64,000 bases of DNA from Dietzia sp032248695 (GTDB lineage: Bacteria > Actinomycetota > Actinomycetes > Mycobacteriales > Mycobacteriaceae). The notes under the pieces were generated by a model that was not told where the DNA came from, did not search any database, and saw only the letters and a program-made list of their open reading frames with translations. Each line of letters opens with the position of its first letter. Within the stretch, counting starts at the first letter, position 1. Both the position numbers and the translations under genes were made by a program. The stretch spans positions 52,281 to 116,280 of the forward strand of contig NZ_JAVHXC010000008.1 of assembly GCF_032248695.1 (NCBI RefSeq). Reading direction: 5' to 3'. This document shows positions 7,875-17,314 of this stretch, in pieces.

Positions 7875-9633
7875 AGACCTCCACGATCGGCAGACGCAAC
7901 GCACCCGGCGCGTCCTCGGGCACCACCGGGCGCACCGGCCGGACCGGCGACAGCCGGCGGTAGGCCTCGCCCTGCGCCGGACGGGGATCCGCCTCGCCCT
8001 TGTTGGGCCACAGCGACATCGCGCGCTCCGCCTGGGCCGTGATGCTCAGGGCCGGGTTCACCCCGAGGTTCGCCGAGATCGCCGAGCCGTCCACGATGTG
8101 CAGGGTCGGGTAGTTCCACACCCGGTGATACGGGTCCACCACCCCGGTCTCCGGGGAATCGGAGATCGCGCAGCCACCGAGGAAATGCGCCGTCAGCGGG
8201 ATGTTGGCGATCTCCCCCCACGTGCCGCCCGCCAGCCCGCCGATCTCCTCGGCGATCTTCCGGGTGGCCTCGTTGCCGGCGGGGATCCAGGTGGGATTGG
8301 GCTCACCGTGGCCCTGCTTGCTCGTGACGTACCGGAACGGACCGATCTTCTTGACGTAAGTCTGCAGTGAGTTGTCCAGGTTCTGCATGACCAGCGCGAT
8401 CACCGACCGCTGGCTCCAGCGACGCAGGTTGAACAGCTGCAGGAACACCTTCGGGTCGCGACGGACCTCGTCGATCAGCACACGCCACCGTGGCAGCGGA
8501 CCGTCACCGTCCGTGAGCAGGGTCTGCAGGATGGCGATCGCGTTGGACCCCTTGCCGTACCGGACCGGCTCGATATGCGTGTCGGGCCGGGGATGGAACG
8601 ACGACGTGATGGCCACGCCCTCGGAGAAGTCCTGCTCCGGCTCGTAGTTCGGGCGCATCGCCCCGAGGATCGCCTCCGAGTTCGTGCGGGTCAGCCGGCC
8701 GAGCGCGTCCGACAGCCGGGGCAGGGAGCCGGAATCCTTGGCGTAGTGCAGCAGGTGCTGCGTCCCCCAGGTGCCGGCGGCCACCACGACCTGCTGGGCG
8801 GTGACGGTGGTGGTGCGCTTGCCGAGCCTCGTCCAGGCGCCGGTCCGCTCCAGCGTGACCTCCCACGTACCGTCGGCCCGCTCGCGCAGGTCGCTCACCG
8901 TGGTCCGGTCCATGATCCGGGCGCCCGCGCGCTCGGCCAGCGCGAGGTAGTTCTTCATCAACGTGTTCTTGGCGTTGTGGCGACACCCGGTCATGCACTC
9001 ACCGCACTCGATGCACGCGTTGCGGTCCGGGCCGACGCCCCCGAAGTACGGGTCCGGCACCCTCTCCCCCGGCTTGCCCGTCCCTCCCGTCTTCTCGCCG
9101 AAGAACACGCCGACCGGGGTGTAGACGAAGGTGTCCTCCGCCCCCATGTCGCGGGCCACCTTCTTCATGACCTCGTCCGAGTGGGTGTGCGTGGGGTTGG
9201 TGACCACGCCGAGCATGCGGCGGCCCTGGTCATAGAACGGGGAGAGCTCCTCCTCCCAGTCCGTGATGTGCGCCCACTGCCGGTCCTTGAAGAACGGGCC
9301 GGTCGGCTTGTACAGCGTGTTGGCGTAGTTGAGCGAGCCCCCTCCGACACCCGCGCCGGCGAGGATCATCACGTCACGCATCATGTGGACGCGCTGGATC
9401 CCGAACAGCTTGAGCTTGGGCGCCCACACGTAGCGGTGGAGACGCCATGACGTCTTGGGCAGGTCGGCGTCCTCGAAACGGCGACCGGCCTCCACCACCG
9501 TGACCCGGTACCCCTTCTCGGTCAGCCGCAGGGCCGTCACGCTGCCGCCGAAGCCGGATCCCACCACGAGGACGTCGGTATCGGTCGCCCCGTCCGGGGC
9601 GTGGGTCGGGGACGACTGTGTGCGCGACGTCAT
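7846..9633 (-). CDS. choD: GMC-family oxidoreductase, ChoD-like
   Basis: A 595-residue FAD enzyme of the glucose-methanol-choline family. The FAD-binding motif GSGFGG is at 25-30. The C-terminal GMC signature is HIVDGSAISANLGVNPALSI. A four-cysteine run CIECGECMTGC (C207, C210, C213, C217) is followed by RHNAKNTL. Next to guaB3 and guaB it occupies the position of choD (Rv3409c) in M. tuberculosis, annotated there as cholesterol oxidase. The substrate here is unproven. GGGAG 7 nt before the ATG at 9633 supports the start. Its 3' end overlaps the WS/DGAT gene by 29 bp, tail to tail. The cysteine spacing resembles an iron-sulphur site, unusual for classical GMC enzymes. Confidence 0.88.
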   Translation of the reverse strand: MTSRTQSSPTHAPDGATDTDVLVVGSGFGGSVTALRLTEKGYRVTVVEAGRRFEDADLPKTSWRLHRYVWAPKLKLFGIQRVHMMRDVMILAGAGVGGGSLNYANTLYKPTGPFFKDRQWAHITDWEEELSPFYDQGRRMLGVVTNPTHTHSDEVMKKVARDMGAEDTFVYTPVGVFFGEKTGGTGKPGERVPDPYFGGVGPDRNACIECGECMTGCRHNAKNTLMKNYLALAERAGARIMDRTTVSDLRERADGTWEVTLERTGAWTRLGKRTTTVTAQQVVVAAGTWGTQHLLHYAKDSGSLPRLSDALGRLTRTNSEAILGAMRPNYEPEQDFSEGVAITSSFHPRPDTHIEPVRYGKGSNAIAILQTLLTDGDGPLPRWRVLIDEVRRDPKVFLQLFNLRRWSQRSVIALVMQNLDNSLQTYVKKIGPFRYVTSKQGHGEPNPTWIPAGNEATRKIAEEIGGLAGGTWGEIANIPLTAHFLGGCAISDSPETGVVDPYHRVWNYPTLHIVDGSAISANLGVNPALSITAQAERAMSLWPNKGEADPRPAQGEAYRRLSPVRPVRPVVPEDAPGALRLPIVEVSSGGAPARG

Positions 9634-9743
9634 GATGCAACTCCCAGGGGTGGTCGATGTTGTGGGTCACACTACCCGAGCAAGCCTAACTTACCCGACA
9701 GTAGCCCTCGATTTGTCCAGGGATGTGGCGACGCCCGCGCGGG

Positions 9744-10883
9744 TCAGACGCGGACGGACAGGTCGACCTTCTGGAACCCCTTGACGTCGGAATATCCGCA
9801 CTTGGCCATCGCCCGGCGCAGGCCACCCATGAGGTTGCGGGTGCCGTCGGGGACGCTGGTCGGCCCCTGGAGCACCTCCGCCAGAGGCGCCAGGCCGGTC
9901 TCGTCCTCCACCTCCGCGACGTGCGCACGCGGCACCTTCGGATGCGCGGAGACCGAGTTCCAGTACACCCCGCGGCCCGGCGACTCCAGGGCCCCGGCCA
10001 GCAGCGGCCCCAGCACGACGGCGTCGGCGCCGCACGCCACCGCGCGGGCGATGTCCCCCGAGGTGTAGATGTCCCCGTCGGCGAGCACGTGGACGTAGCG
10101 CCCGCCGGTCTCGTCGAGGTAGTCGCGTCGCGCGGCGGCCGCGTCGGCGATGGCCGTGGCCATGTGGACCTCCATGCCGAGGACCGGCCCGGTGGTGGTG
10201 ACGCCGTCGGCGCCGCCGTAGCCCACGATCACGCCGGCCGCCCCGGTGCGCATGAGGTGCAGGGCCGTCTTGTAGTCCACGACCCCTCCGGCGATCACCG
10301 GCACGTCCAGCCCGCCGATGAAGTCCTTGAGGTTGAGCGGGGCGTCCTCCCCGCTCACGTGCTCGGCCGAGATGATGGTGCCCTGGACCACCAGGAGGTC
10401 GATTCCGGCGGCGACCAGACCGGGGGTGAGCTCGCGCGCGTGTTGCGGCGAGACCCGCACCGCGACGGTGGCGCCCTCGTCCCGGATGCGGCCCACCGCC
10501 GCGGCGAGCAGCTCGCGATCGATCGGCGCGCGGTGCAGCTCCTGCAGACGGGCGACCGCGCGATGCCCGGTCACGTCGTCCAGAGCGAGCTCACGCAGGT
10601 CGGCGATCACCGCCTCCGGGTCCGCGTGGCGGGCCCACAGCCCCTCGCCGTTGAGCACGGCCAGACCGCCGAGCTTCGAGAACTCGACGGCCGAGGACGG
10701 GGACACCACCGCGTCCGACGGGTGGGTCATCACGGGGATGTCCATCTGGTAGGCGTCGATCTGCCACGAGGTCGACACCTCCTTGGAACTCCGCGTCCGG
10801 CGGGAGGGGACGATGTCGACCTCGCCCAGCCCGTACATCCGACGGGCCTCCCGGCCCATGCCGATCTCCACGACGTTGCGCAC
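9744..10883 (-). CDS. guaB3: IMP dehydrogenase-like protein GuaB3
   Basis: A 379-residue TIM-barrel protein of the IMPDH/GMP reductase superfamily, the second paralogue found beside guaB in Mycobacteriales. It lacks the CBS pair. Where true IMPDH has its catalytic cysteine loop (GPGSICTT), it has VGYGGADGVTTTG with no cysteine, so it is unlikely to work by the normal covalent mechanism. DIVPSRRTRSSKEVSTSW near the N terminus is typical of GuaB3. The start is the GTG at 10883, preceded by GAGGG; a GTG 12 nt further in is possible. Only 6 nt separate it from the guaB stop, so the two are co-transcribed. The biochemical role remains unclear. Confidence 0.9.
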   Translation of the reverse strand: MRNVVEIGMGREARRMYGLGEVDIVPSRRTRSSKEVSTSWQIDAYQMDIPVMTHPSDAVVSPSSAVEFSKLGGLAVLNGEGLWARHADPEAVIADLRELALDDVTGHRAVARLQELHRAPIDRELLAAAVGRIRDEGATVAVRVSPQHARELTPGLVAAGIDLLVVQGTIISAEHVSGEDAPLNLKDFIGGLDVPVIAGGVVDYKTALHLMRTGAAGVIVGYGGADGVTTTGPVLGMEVHMATAIADAAAARRDYLDETGGRYVHVLADGDIYTSGDIARAVACGADAVVLGPLLAGALESPGRGVYWNSVSAHPKVPRAHVAEVEDETGLAPLAEVLQGPTSVPDGTRNLMGGLRRAMAKCGYSDVKGFQKVDLSVRV

Positions 10884-10889
10884 GCGCCC

Positions 10890-12425
10890 TCAGTCCTTGA
10901 CGTTGTAGTTGGGGGCCTCGACGGTCATCTGGATCGCGTGCGGGTGGCTCTCCCTCAACCCCGCGGCCGTGATCTGGACGAACTGGGCGTTGTTCATCTC
11001 CGGGATCGTCGCCGACCCGGTGTATCCCATACCCGCCCGGAGCCCGCCGTTGAGCTGGTGCAGGACCTGCGCGACGTCGCCCCGGTACGGGACGCGCCCC
11101 TCGATCCCCTCGGGGACCAGCTTCTCCTCGGAGAGCACGTCGTCCTGGAAGTAGCGGTCCTTGGAGAACGACTTCTCCTGGCCGGGCTTGCCGCGTCCGC
11201 GCATCGCCCCCAACGAGCCCATGCCGCGGTAGACCTTGTACTGCTTGCCGTCCACGAAGATCAGCTCGCCCGGCGATTCCGTGCACCCCGCCAGCAGCGA
11301 ACCGAACATGCAGGCCGACGCGCCGGCGGCGATCGCCTTGGCGACGTCGCCGGAGTACTGCATCCCGCCGTCGGCGATCACGGGGATGCCGGCCTTCTTG
11401 GCCGCCACCGACGCCTCGAGGATCGCCGTGATCTGCGGTGCCCCCACGCCCGCGACGACGCGGGTGGTGCAGATGGACCCGGGGCCGATACCGACCTTGA
11501 TGGCGTCCGCGCCCGCGTCGATCATCGCCTGGGCCGCGCCGCGGGTGGCGAGGTTGCCGCCGATGACCTGCACGCGGTCACCGAGCTCACGCTTGACGCG
11601 CGCGACCATGTCGAGGGCGTTGCGGTTGTGCGCGTGCGCGGTGTCGACGACCAGCGCGTCGACACCGGCGTCCGCGAGGGCACCGGCACGTTGCCAGGCG
11701 TCCTCGCCGGTGCCGATGGCCGCGGCCACCCGCAGGCGCCCGTCGGAGTCCTTGGTGGCGTCCGGGTGCTTCTCGGTCTTGACGAAGTCCTTGACCGTGA
11801 TGAGGCCGGTGAGTCGCCCGTCGCCGTCCACGATCGGCAGCTTCTCGATCTTGTGCCGGCGCAGCAGGCCCAGGGCGGCCTCGGCGGTGACGCCCTCGCG
11901 GGCCACGACCAGGGGCGCGCGGGTCATGACCTCGTCGACGCGGCGCGACTTGTCCATCTCGAACCGCATGTCGCGGTTGGTGATGATGCCCACCAGCTCG
12001 CCGCGCTCGTCGGTCACCGGCAGCCCGGAGATCCGGTAGCGGGCGCACATCTCGTCGACCTCGGCGAGGGTGTCGGAAGGGGCGCAGGTGACCGGGTCGG
12101 TCACCATGCCGGCCTCGGAGCGCTTGACCGTCTCGACCTGGGCGGCCTGATCGGCGACGGACAGGTTCCGGTGCAGGACCCCGATACCGCCCTGGCGGGC
12201 CATCGCGATGGCCATCCGCGCCTCGGTGACGGTGTCCATCGCCGAGGAGATCAGGGGCACCCGGAGGGTGATCTCCCGGGTCAGCCGCGTACTGGTGTCG
12301 ACCTCACTGGGGACCACCTCCGAGGCCGCGGGGAGCAGGAGAACGTCGTCGAACGTCAGGCCCACCATCGCGACCTTGGTCGGGTCGTCGCCGCCGGTGC
12401 GCACGGGGCCTTGCGACTCGCTCAT
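10890..12425 (-). CDS. guaB: Inosine-5'-monophosphate dehydrogenase
   Basis: A 511-residue enzyme that oxidises IMP to XMP with NAD, the committed step to guanine nucleotides. The TIM barrel is interrupted by a CBS-domain pair (about 112-230). The active-site loop GIGPGSICTTRVVAGVG carries the nucleophile C319, and the flap RGMGSLGAM is present. AGGAGG lies 8 nt before the ATG at 12425. It corresponds to GuaB2, the functional mycobacterial isozyme. It heads a guaB-guaB3-(choD) gene set on the minus strand and is divergent from the DUF5319 gene. Together with guaA in the same region it completes the IMP-to-GMP branch. Confidence 0.97.
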   Translation of the reverse strand: MSESQGPVRTGGDDPTKVAMVGLTFDDVLLLPAASEVVPSEVDTSTRLTREITLRVPLISSAMDTVTEARMAIAMARQGGIGVLHRNLSVADQAAQVETVKRSEAGMVTDPVTCAPSDTLAEVDEMCARYRISGLPVTDERGELVGIITNRDMRFEMDKSRRVDEVMTRAPLVVAREGVTAEAALGLLRRHKIEKLPIVDGDGRLTGLITVKDFVKTEKHPDATKDSDGRLRVAAAIGTGEDAWQRAGALADAGVDALVVDTAHAHNRNALDMVARVKRELGDRVQVIGGNLATRGAAQAMIDAGADAIKVGIGPGSICTTRVVAGVGAPQITAILEASVAAKKAGIPVIADGGMQYSGDVAKAIAAGASACMFGSLLAGCTESPGELIFVDGKQYKVYRGMGSLGAMRGRGKPGQEKSFSKDRYFQDDVLSEEKLVPEGIEGRVPYRGDVAQVLHQLNGGLRAGMGYTGSATIPEMNNAQFVQITAAGLRESHPHAIQMTVEAPNYNVKD

Positions 12426-12525
12426 CTGCCGTCCTCCTGAGGGATCGTCTCGGTGCTGGGTTCGAGGATAGTGGGTCCGGGGGCCGTGGCTCGAACCGTC
12501 GGCCCCGTGAGACCGTGGTCACGGG

Positions 12526-12531
12526 TACGGT
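12526..12531 (+). promoter_or_regulatory. Putative -10 hexamer, leaderless start
   Basis: TACGGT is followed by 7 nt and the GTG at 12539. This supports that GTG as both transcription and translation start. Confidence 0.5.
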
Positions 12532-12538
12532 GGAGCAT

Positions 12539-12961
12539 GTGAACGATCCCCTTCGGCACGGTATGCCGCCCGACCCGTTCGCCGGCGATCCGGATGACCC
12601 GGCCGCGGAGCTGGCCGAGCTCGATCCCGTCGACGACGGAATCCCCTCGGGCCCTCTCGACGCCGACGAGCGATGCGCGATCGAGGAGGACCTCGCGGAC
12701 CTCGCGGAGTTCCGTCGACTGCTGGCCCCGATCGGGGTCAAGGGCGTCGCCGTCCAGTGCGAGGACTGCGCGGAGGAGCACTACCACGAGTGGGACATGC
12801 TGCGCGCCAACCTCATGCAGTTGCTCGAGGACGGCTCGCTGCTGCCCCACGAGCCGGCCTTCGACCCGATCCCGGACGACTACGTCACCTGGGAGTACTG
12901 CCGCGGTTACGCGGACGCGGTCCGCGCGCTGCGTCCCCGCCGCCTCAACTGGCGCCGCTGA
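12539..12961 (+). CDS. DUF5319 family protein
   Basis: A 140-residue soluble, acidic protein conserved in Mycobacteriales (Rv3412 position, between guaB and the sigD locus). The conserved core includes ERCAIEEDLADLAEFRRLL, VQCEDCAEEHYHEWDMLRAN, LLPHEPAFDP and DYVTWEYCRGYADA. The C-x2-C plus histidines could bind metal. No function is established. I chose the GTG at 12539 because the family N terminus (xPPDPFAGDP) begins shortly after and because a TACGGT hexamer sits 7 nt upstream. The gene ends just before a strong bidirectional terminator shared with rsdA. Confidence 0.85.
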   Translation: MNDPLRHGMPPDPFAGDPDDPAAELAELDPVDDGIPSGPLDADERCAIEEDLADLAEFRRLLAPIGVKGVAVQCEDCAEEHYHEWDMLRANLMQLLEDGSLLPHEPAFDPIPDDYVTWEYCRGYADAVRALRPRRLNWRR

Positions 12962-12984
12962 CGCGGATCCGCCGGACGACACCG

Positions 12985-13017
12985 GATCCCCGCCTCCCGA
13001 CCCGGGAGGCGGGGATC
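12985..13017. terminator. Bidirectional terminator hairpin between DUF5319 gene and rsdA
   Basis: A perfect 14-bp stem (12985-12998 with 13004-13017, arm GATCCCCGCCTCCC) closes a GACCC loop. A T-rich tail follows on the plus side. It lies between convergent genes. Confidence 0.85.
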
Positions 13018-13036
13018 TGTTCGTTCCGGTGAGCCG

Positions 13037-14056
13037 TCAGCTGGTCGGCGGCGCGGACGGCGGCGTCTGCTGCGGCGAGCTGGGCGGCTGCTGGGTCGGG
13101 GTGGGGACCTGGGTCACCGTCGTGCGGGACGGGGACGGCGGCCCGTCCAGCTGATCCTGTCCGACGTCCCCGCTCGGCCGCCCGGTGGTGGGCGCCAGGA
13201 AATCCTGGATCCGCTGCGTGTCGATCGGGATCTGGAGGGTCGTGGAGATGCGCAGACCGTCCAGCGGGAGCGGGATGACCGGCATCCCCGCGGGCGGCGG
13301 CGGGATGAGATTCGACGGCAGCGGCACCGGGACGCCCGGCACCAGGGTCGCCGCGCCGGGCGCGGGGGCCGGCGCCGGTGCGGGAGCGGGCTCGGGGGAC
13401 GGGACCGTGCTCGGGGTCACCCGGCTGAGGTCACGCTTGATGGCGTCGCGACGCTTCATCAACTCCACGCGCTCCGAGGCGTCGGTCACCTCGTCGAGTC
13501 GCTCGCTCACCTCGTCGAGCAGCCGCTCGGCCTCCCCCCGGTCACCCTCGCGGGCGGCGAGGTCGGCGGCGGAGAGGAACTCGGTGAGGTCGTTGACCAG
13601 CTCGACGTCACCGGCGCGGTCGGAGAAGATCGTCTTGGACACGCCCCAGAGCGGGTCGCCGGGCATGGCGCTGTGGGCGGCGACGGACAACCCGCCGACG
13701 ATCACGGCGGCCACGGCGGCGGCACCGGTCACCGCCTGCCAGAGCGCGGGGCGCCGTCCGTGGTGGTGGTCCCCGGCGGAGACCCACCCGCGCCGCGGCC
13801 ACAGTCGGGACACGTTCGGGGCCAGCGCGACCTCGATCTCCTCGTAGCTCGGGAGAGCGGGGAGCTCGACGGCGTCGGTCTCGGCGCGCCAGTCGGCGAG
13901 CAGGGCGAGCAGCGGATCGTCACCCTCGGGGCGCTCCCCGCGTCCCAGGGCGTCGAGGAGAGCGTCGTCGCGGTCCACCTCCGGGTGGTCCGCGTCGGGC
14001 ACGTCGAGCGAGGCGGCGTCGTCCCGTCGGCCGGGATCGACATCGTCGTCGTTCAT
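13037..14056 (-). CDS. rsdA: Anti-sigma-D factor RsdA
   Basis: A 339-residue membrane-anchored anti-sigma factor. The N-terminal cytoplasmic region (about 1-100) includes the conserved DDALLDALGRG and ELPALPSYEEIEVALAP segments that bind SigD in the mycobacterial homologue. A single transmembrane helix (about 105-127, AVTGAAAVAAVIVGGLSVAA) follows, then an extracytoplasmic coiled-coil-like region (SAADLAAREGDRGEAERLLD). The tail is long and Pro/Ala-rich. The ATG at 14056 is preferred: it overlaps the sigD stop as ATGA and has AGGAG 8 nt upstream, unlike the ATG 6 nt earlier. The position matches Rv3413c. Release of SigD probably involves regulated proteolysis, as known for the family. Confidence 0.88.
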   Translation of the reverse strand: MNDDDVDPGRRDDAASLDVPDADHPEVDRDDALLDALGRGERPEGDDPLLALLADWRAETDAVELPALPSYEEIEVALAPNVSRLWPRRGWVSAGDHHHGRRPALWQAVTGAAAVAAVIVGGLSVAAHSAMPGDPLWGVSKTIFSDRAGDVELVNDLTEFLSAADLAAREGDRGEAERLLDEVSERLDEVTDASERVELMKRRDAIKRDLSRVTPSTVPSPEPAPAPAPAPAPGAATLVPGVPVPLPSNLIPPPPAGMPVIPLPLDGLRISTTLQIPIDTQRIQDFLAPTTGRPSGDVGQDQLDGPPSPSRTTVTQVPTPTQQPPSSPQQTPPSAPPTS

Positions 14057-14634
14057 CGCCATCGCTCCTCTCCATCCTGCTCGATCCGCGCCCGGAGCTG
14101 CTTCATCGCCCGGTGTTGGGCGACCCGCACGGCTCCGGCCGTACTGTCGACGATCTCCGCGGTCTCCTCCGCCGAGAGCCCGACCACGACACGTAGTCGG
14201 ATTATCTCCCGTTGCTTCTCCGGCAGGGTGTCGAGAAGGCGGCTCACCGCTCGCGACACCTCGCCGTCGAGGACGTGGTCCTCCGGGCCCGTGTCGGTGG
14301 AGAGCACCTCGGGGAGGTACTCCACGGGATCGGACTTGTTCCGCGCGGCACCCCGATGGGCGTCCGCGACCTTGTGGGCCGCGATCCCGTACACGAAGGC
14401 CATGAAGGGGCGTCCCTGATCCCGGTATCCCGGCAGAGCCGAGAGGACCGCGATCAGCACTTCCTGGGCGACATCGTCAGCAGACAGGTTGGCCCTCTCC
14501 GAGCCACCGACGCGGGAGCGGCAGTACCGCACCACACCGGGTCGCACGAGCTCCAGCACCCGCGCGGCGGCGGTGCGGTCACCCTTGACCGCATCGGCCA
14601 CGGCGAGTTCCAACTCGTCTGCTGTACCTGTCAT
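14053..14634 (-). CDS. sigD: ECF sigma factor SigD
   Basis: A 193-residue extracytoplasmic-function sigma factor. Region 2 is seen in RSRVGGSERANLSADDVAQE and in GRPFMAFVYGIAAHKVADAH. Region 4 is the C-terminal helix-turn-helix LPEKQREIIRLRVVVGLSAE followed by GAVRVAQHRAMKQLR. It is closely similar to mycobacterial SigD, which controls genes for ribosomal adaptation and Rpf proteins. The stop overlaps the rsdA start, so sigma and anti-sigma are made together. There is no clear Shine-Dalgarno sequence before the ATG at 14634. Instead a SigD-like promoter sequence overlaps the start, so the true start could lie slightly downstream, for example at a GTG near the LAVADAV segment. Confidence 0.92.
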   Translation of the reverse strand: MTGTADELELAVADAVKGDRTAAARVLELVRPGVVRYCRSRVGGSERANLSADDVAQEVLIAVLSALPGYRDQGRPFMAFVYGIAAHKVADAHRGAARNKSDPVEYLPEVLSTDTGPEDHVLDGEVSRAVSRLLDTLPEKQREIIRLRVVVGLSAEETAEIVDSTAGAVRVAQHRAMKQLRARIEQDGEERWR

Positions 14635-14658
14635 CGGATTAGGAGGGCCACGCGTTAC
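14633..14658 (-). promoter_or_regulatory. Candidate SigD-type promoter overlapping the sigD start
   Basis: On the minus strand GTAACG (14658-14653), a 16-nt spacer and CGAT (14636-14633) match the -35/-10 reported for mycobacterial SigD (GTAACG...CGAT). The -10 overlaps the annotated ATG. Autoregulation is an inference. Confidence 0.4.
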
Positions 14659-14855
14659 ACGGCTGTGTTACGGGGCACGGCCTTTCTCTCGGGGCGCGAC
14701 ACTGGTCGCGACGGGTCCCACGCGCCGTCCCGGGGCGGGAGGCGCGGTCCGCGCTCAGAATAGGCGGGTGACCGGTGTGTCGGGGGCGTACTGCTGCGCG
14801 CCCAGCGTAACCGTTGCCGGTCGCGCGGGACCACACGACGGGCGCCGGACGGGGA

Positions 14856-14893
14856 CGGGCCCCGCCCCCCGACGGTGCGGGGGACGGGGCCCG
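14856..14893 (-). terminator. groEL terminator hairpin
   Basis: A 16-bp stem with one mismatch (14856-14871 with 14878-14893) and a 6-nt loop lies directly after the groEL stop. There is no T-run, as is usual in actinobacteria. Confidence 0.7.
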
Positions 14894-14907
14894 TGAGTCG
14901 CTCAGGC

Positions 14908-16530
<1,623 letters not shown>

Positions 16531-16590
16531 TGATGGAACTCCTGGAGGGAAGTGGGTGGTCGGGACGATCAGGTCCTGGGTGAGACACCT

Positions 16591-16633
16591 CCGCCCCGGC
16601 GGTGCCTGGCAGTGGCCGGCGCCGCCGGGGCGG
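16591..16633 (-). terminator. Stem-loop in the groES-groEL gap (possible attenuator)
   Basis: CCGCCCCGGCGG (16591-16602) pairs perfectly with CCGCCGGGGCGG (16622-16633) around a 19-nt loop. It lies within the operon, so it is more likely a processing or attenuation site than a full terminator. Confidence 0.55.
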
Positions 16634-16651
16634 GGTCGTCAGTGGTTCACG

Positions 16652-16939
16652 TCAGTCGATGACCGCGAGAACGTCGCGCGAGGAGAGGATCAGGTACTCC
16701 TTGCCGTCGTACTTGATCTCGGTGCCGCCGTACTTCGAGTAGATGACCTTGTCCCCCTCCTTGATGTCCATGGGGATGCGGTCGCCGTCCTCGTCGAACC
16801 GGCCGGGGCCGACCGCGACGACGGTGCCCTCCTGGGGCTTCTCCTTGGCGGTGTCCGGGATGACGAGGCCGGACGCCGTGGTGGTCTCGGCCTCGAGGGC
16901 CTCGACGAGAATCTTGTCCTCAAGCGGCTTGATCGCCAC
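16652..16939 (-). CDS. groES: Co-chaperonin GroES
   Basis: A 95-residue co-chaperonin that caps the GroEL ring. KPLEDKILVEALEAETTTAS at the N terminus, the mobile-loop region SGLVIPDTAKEKPQEG, GDKVIYSKYGGTEIKYDG and the C-terminal DVLAVID are all typical. GGAGG lies upstream of the ATG at 16939 on the minus strand. It heads the groES-groEL1 operon. A CIRCE element overlaps its predicted promoter about 150 nt upstream, indicating HrcA repression that is lifted by heat shock. Confidence 0.97.
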   Translation of the reverse strand: MAIKPLEDKILVEALEAETTTASGLVIPDTAKEKPQEGTVVAVGPGRFDEDGDRIPMDIKEGDKVIYSKYGGTEIKYDGKEYLILSSRDVLAVID

Positions 16940-17093
16940 GATGATCCTCCCGTATGGGGTGTGGCCGCCCGGAACCCGGGCGACTCGGAGTGTGGTTCGA
17001 AGTACCGGGACGCCGGGGGCGTCCCGTGGATTCTGTACGACCCGGCCCGCCGCGTGCGCCGTCGCGGGTGACGCCCTCGGAGCACCGTGTCTA

Positions 17094-17120
17094 TTGGCAC
17101 TCTACACAGGCGAGTGCCAG
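17094..17120. promoter_or_regulatory. CIRCE element (HrcA operator) of groES-groEL1
   Basis: TTGGCACTC (17094-17102), a 9-nt spacer and GAGTGCCAG (17112-17120) match the CIRCE inverted repeat TTAGCACTC-N9-GAGTGCTAA, with two changes per arm. It overlaps the predicted groES promoter. The rest of the 375-nt gap 16940-17314 contains the groES leader and the upstream region of the FNT transporter, with no gene. Confidence 0.88.
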
Positions 17121-17127
17121 CACTCAA
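17099..17127 (-). promoter_or_regulatory. groES promoter
   Basis: On the minus strand TTGAGT (17127-17122), a 17-nt spacer and TAGAGT (17104-17099) form a near-consensus housekeeping promoter. Its spacer and -10 lie inside CIRCE, so HrcA binding would block RNA polymerase directly. Confidence 0.7.
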
Positions 17128-17314
17128 GGAAACCGCGTGCAGGGTCCGCGGCGTGCCGACCTCCGGGGCGGGCCCGCCCGGCGGTGGGACCCCGGCCGGA
17201 GCCGGTCCCGTTGCGGTTCCCCCACCCGCGGGTAGGCTCGCCCGCACGAACGGACCCCGGCCACCACAACACCTCAGCCCGAACCGATCCCCCGTCGAGG
17301 ACAGCGAGGCCCCC

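Noticed and set aside
9676..9694. Possible IdeR/DtxR iron box upstream of the GMC oxidoreductase gene
   Set aside because: On the minus strand it matches the 19-bp consensus at only about 11 positions, with the right half mostly absent.
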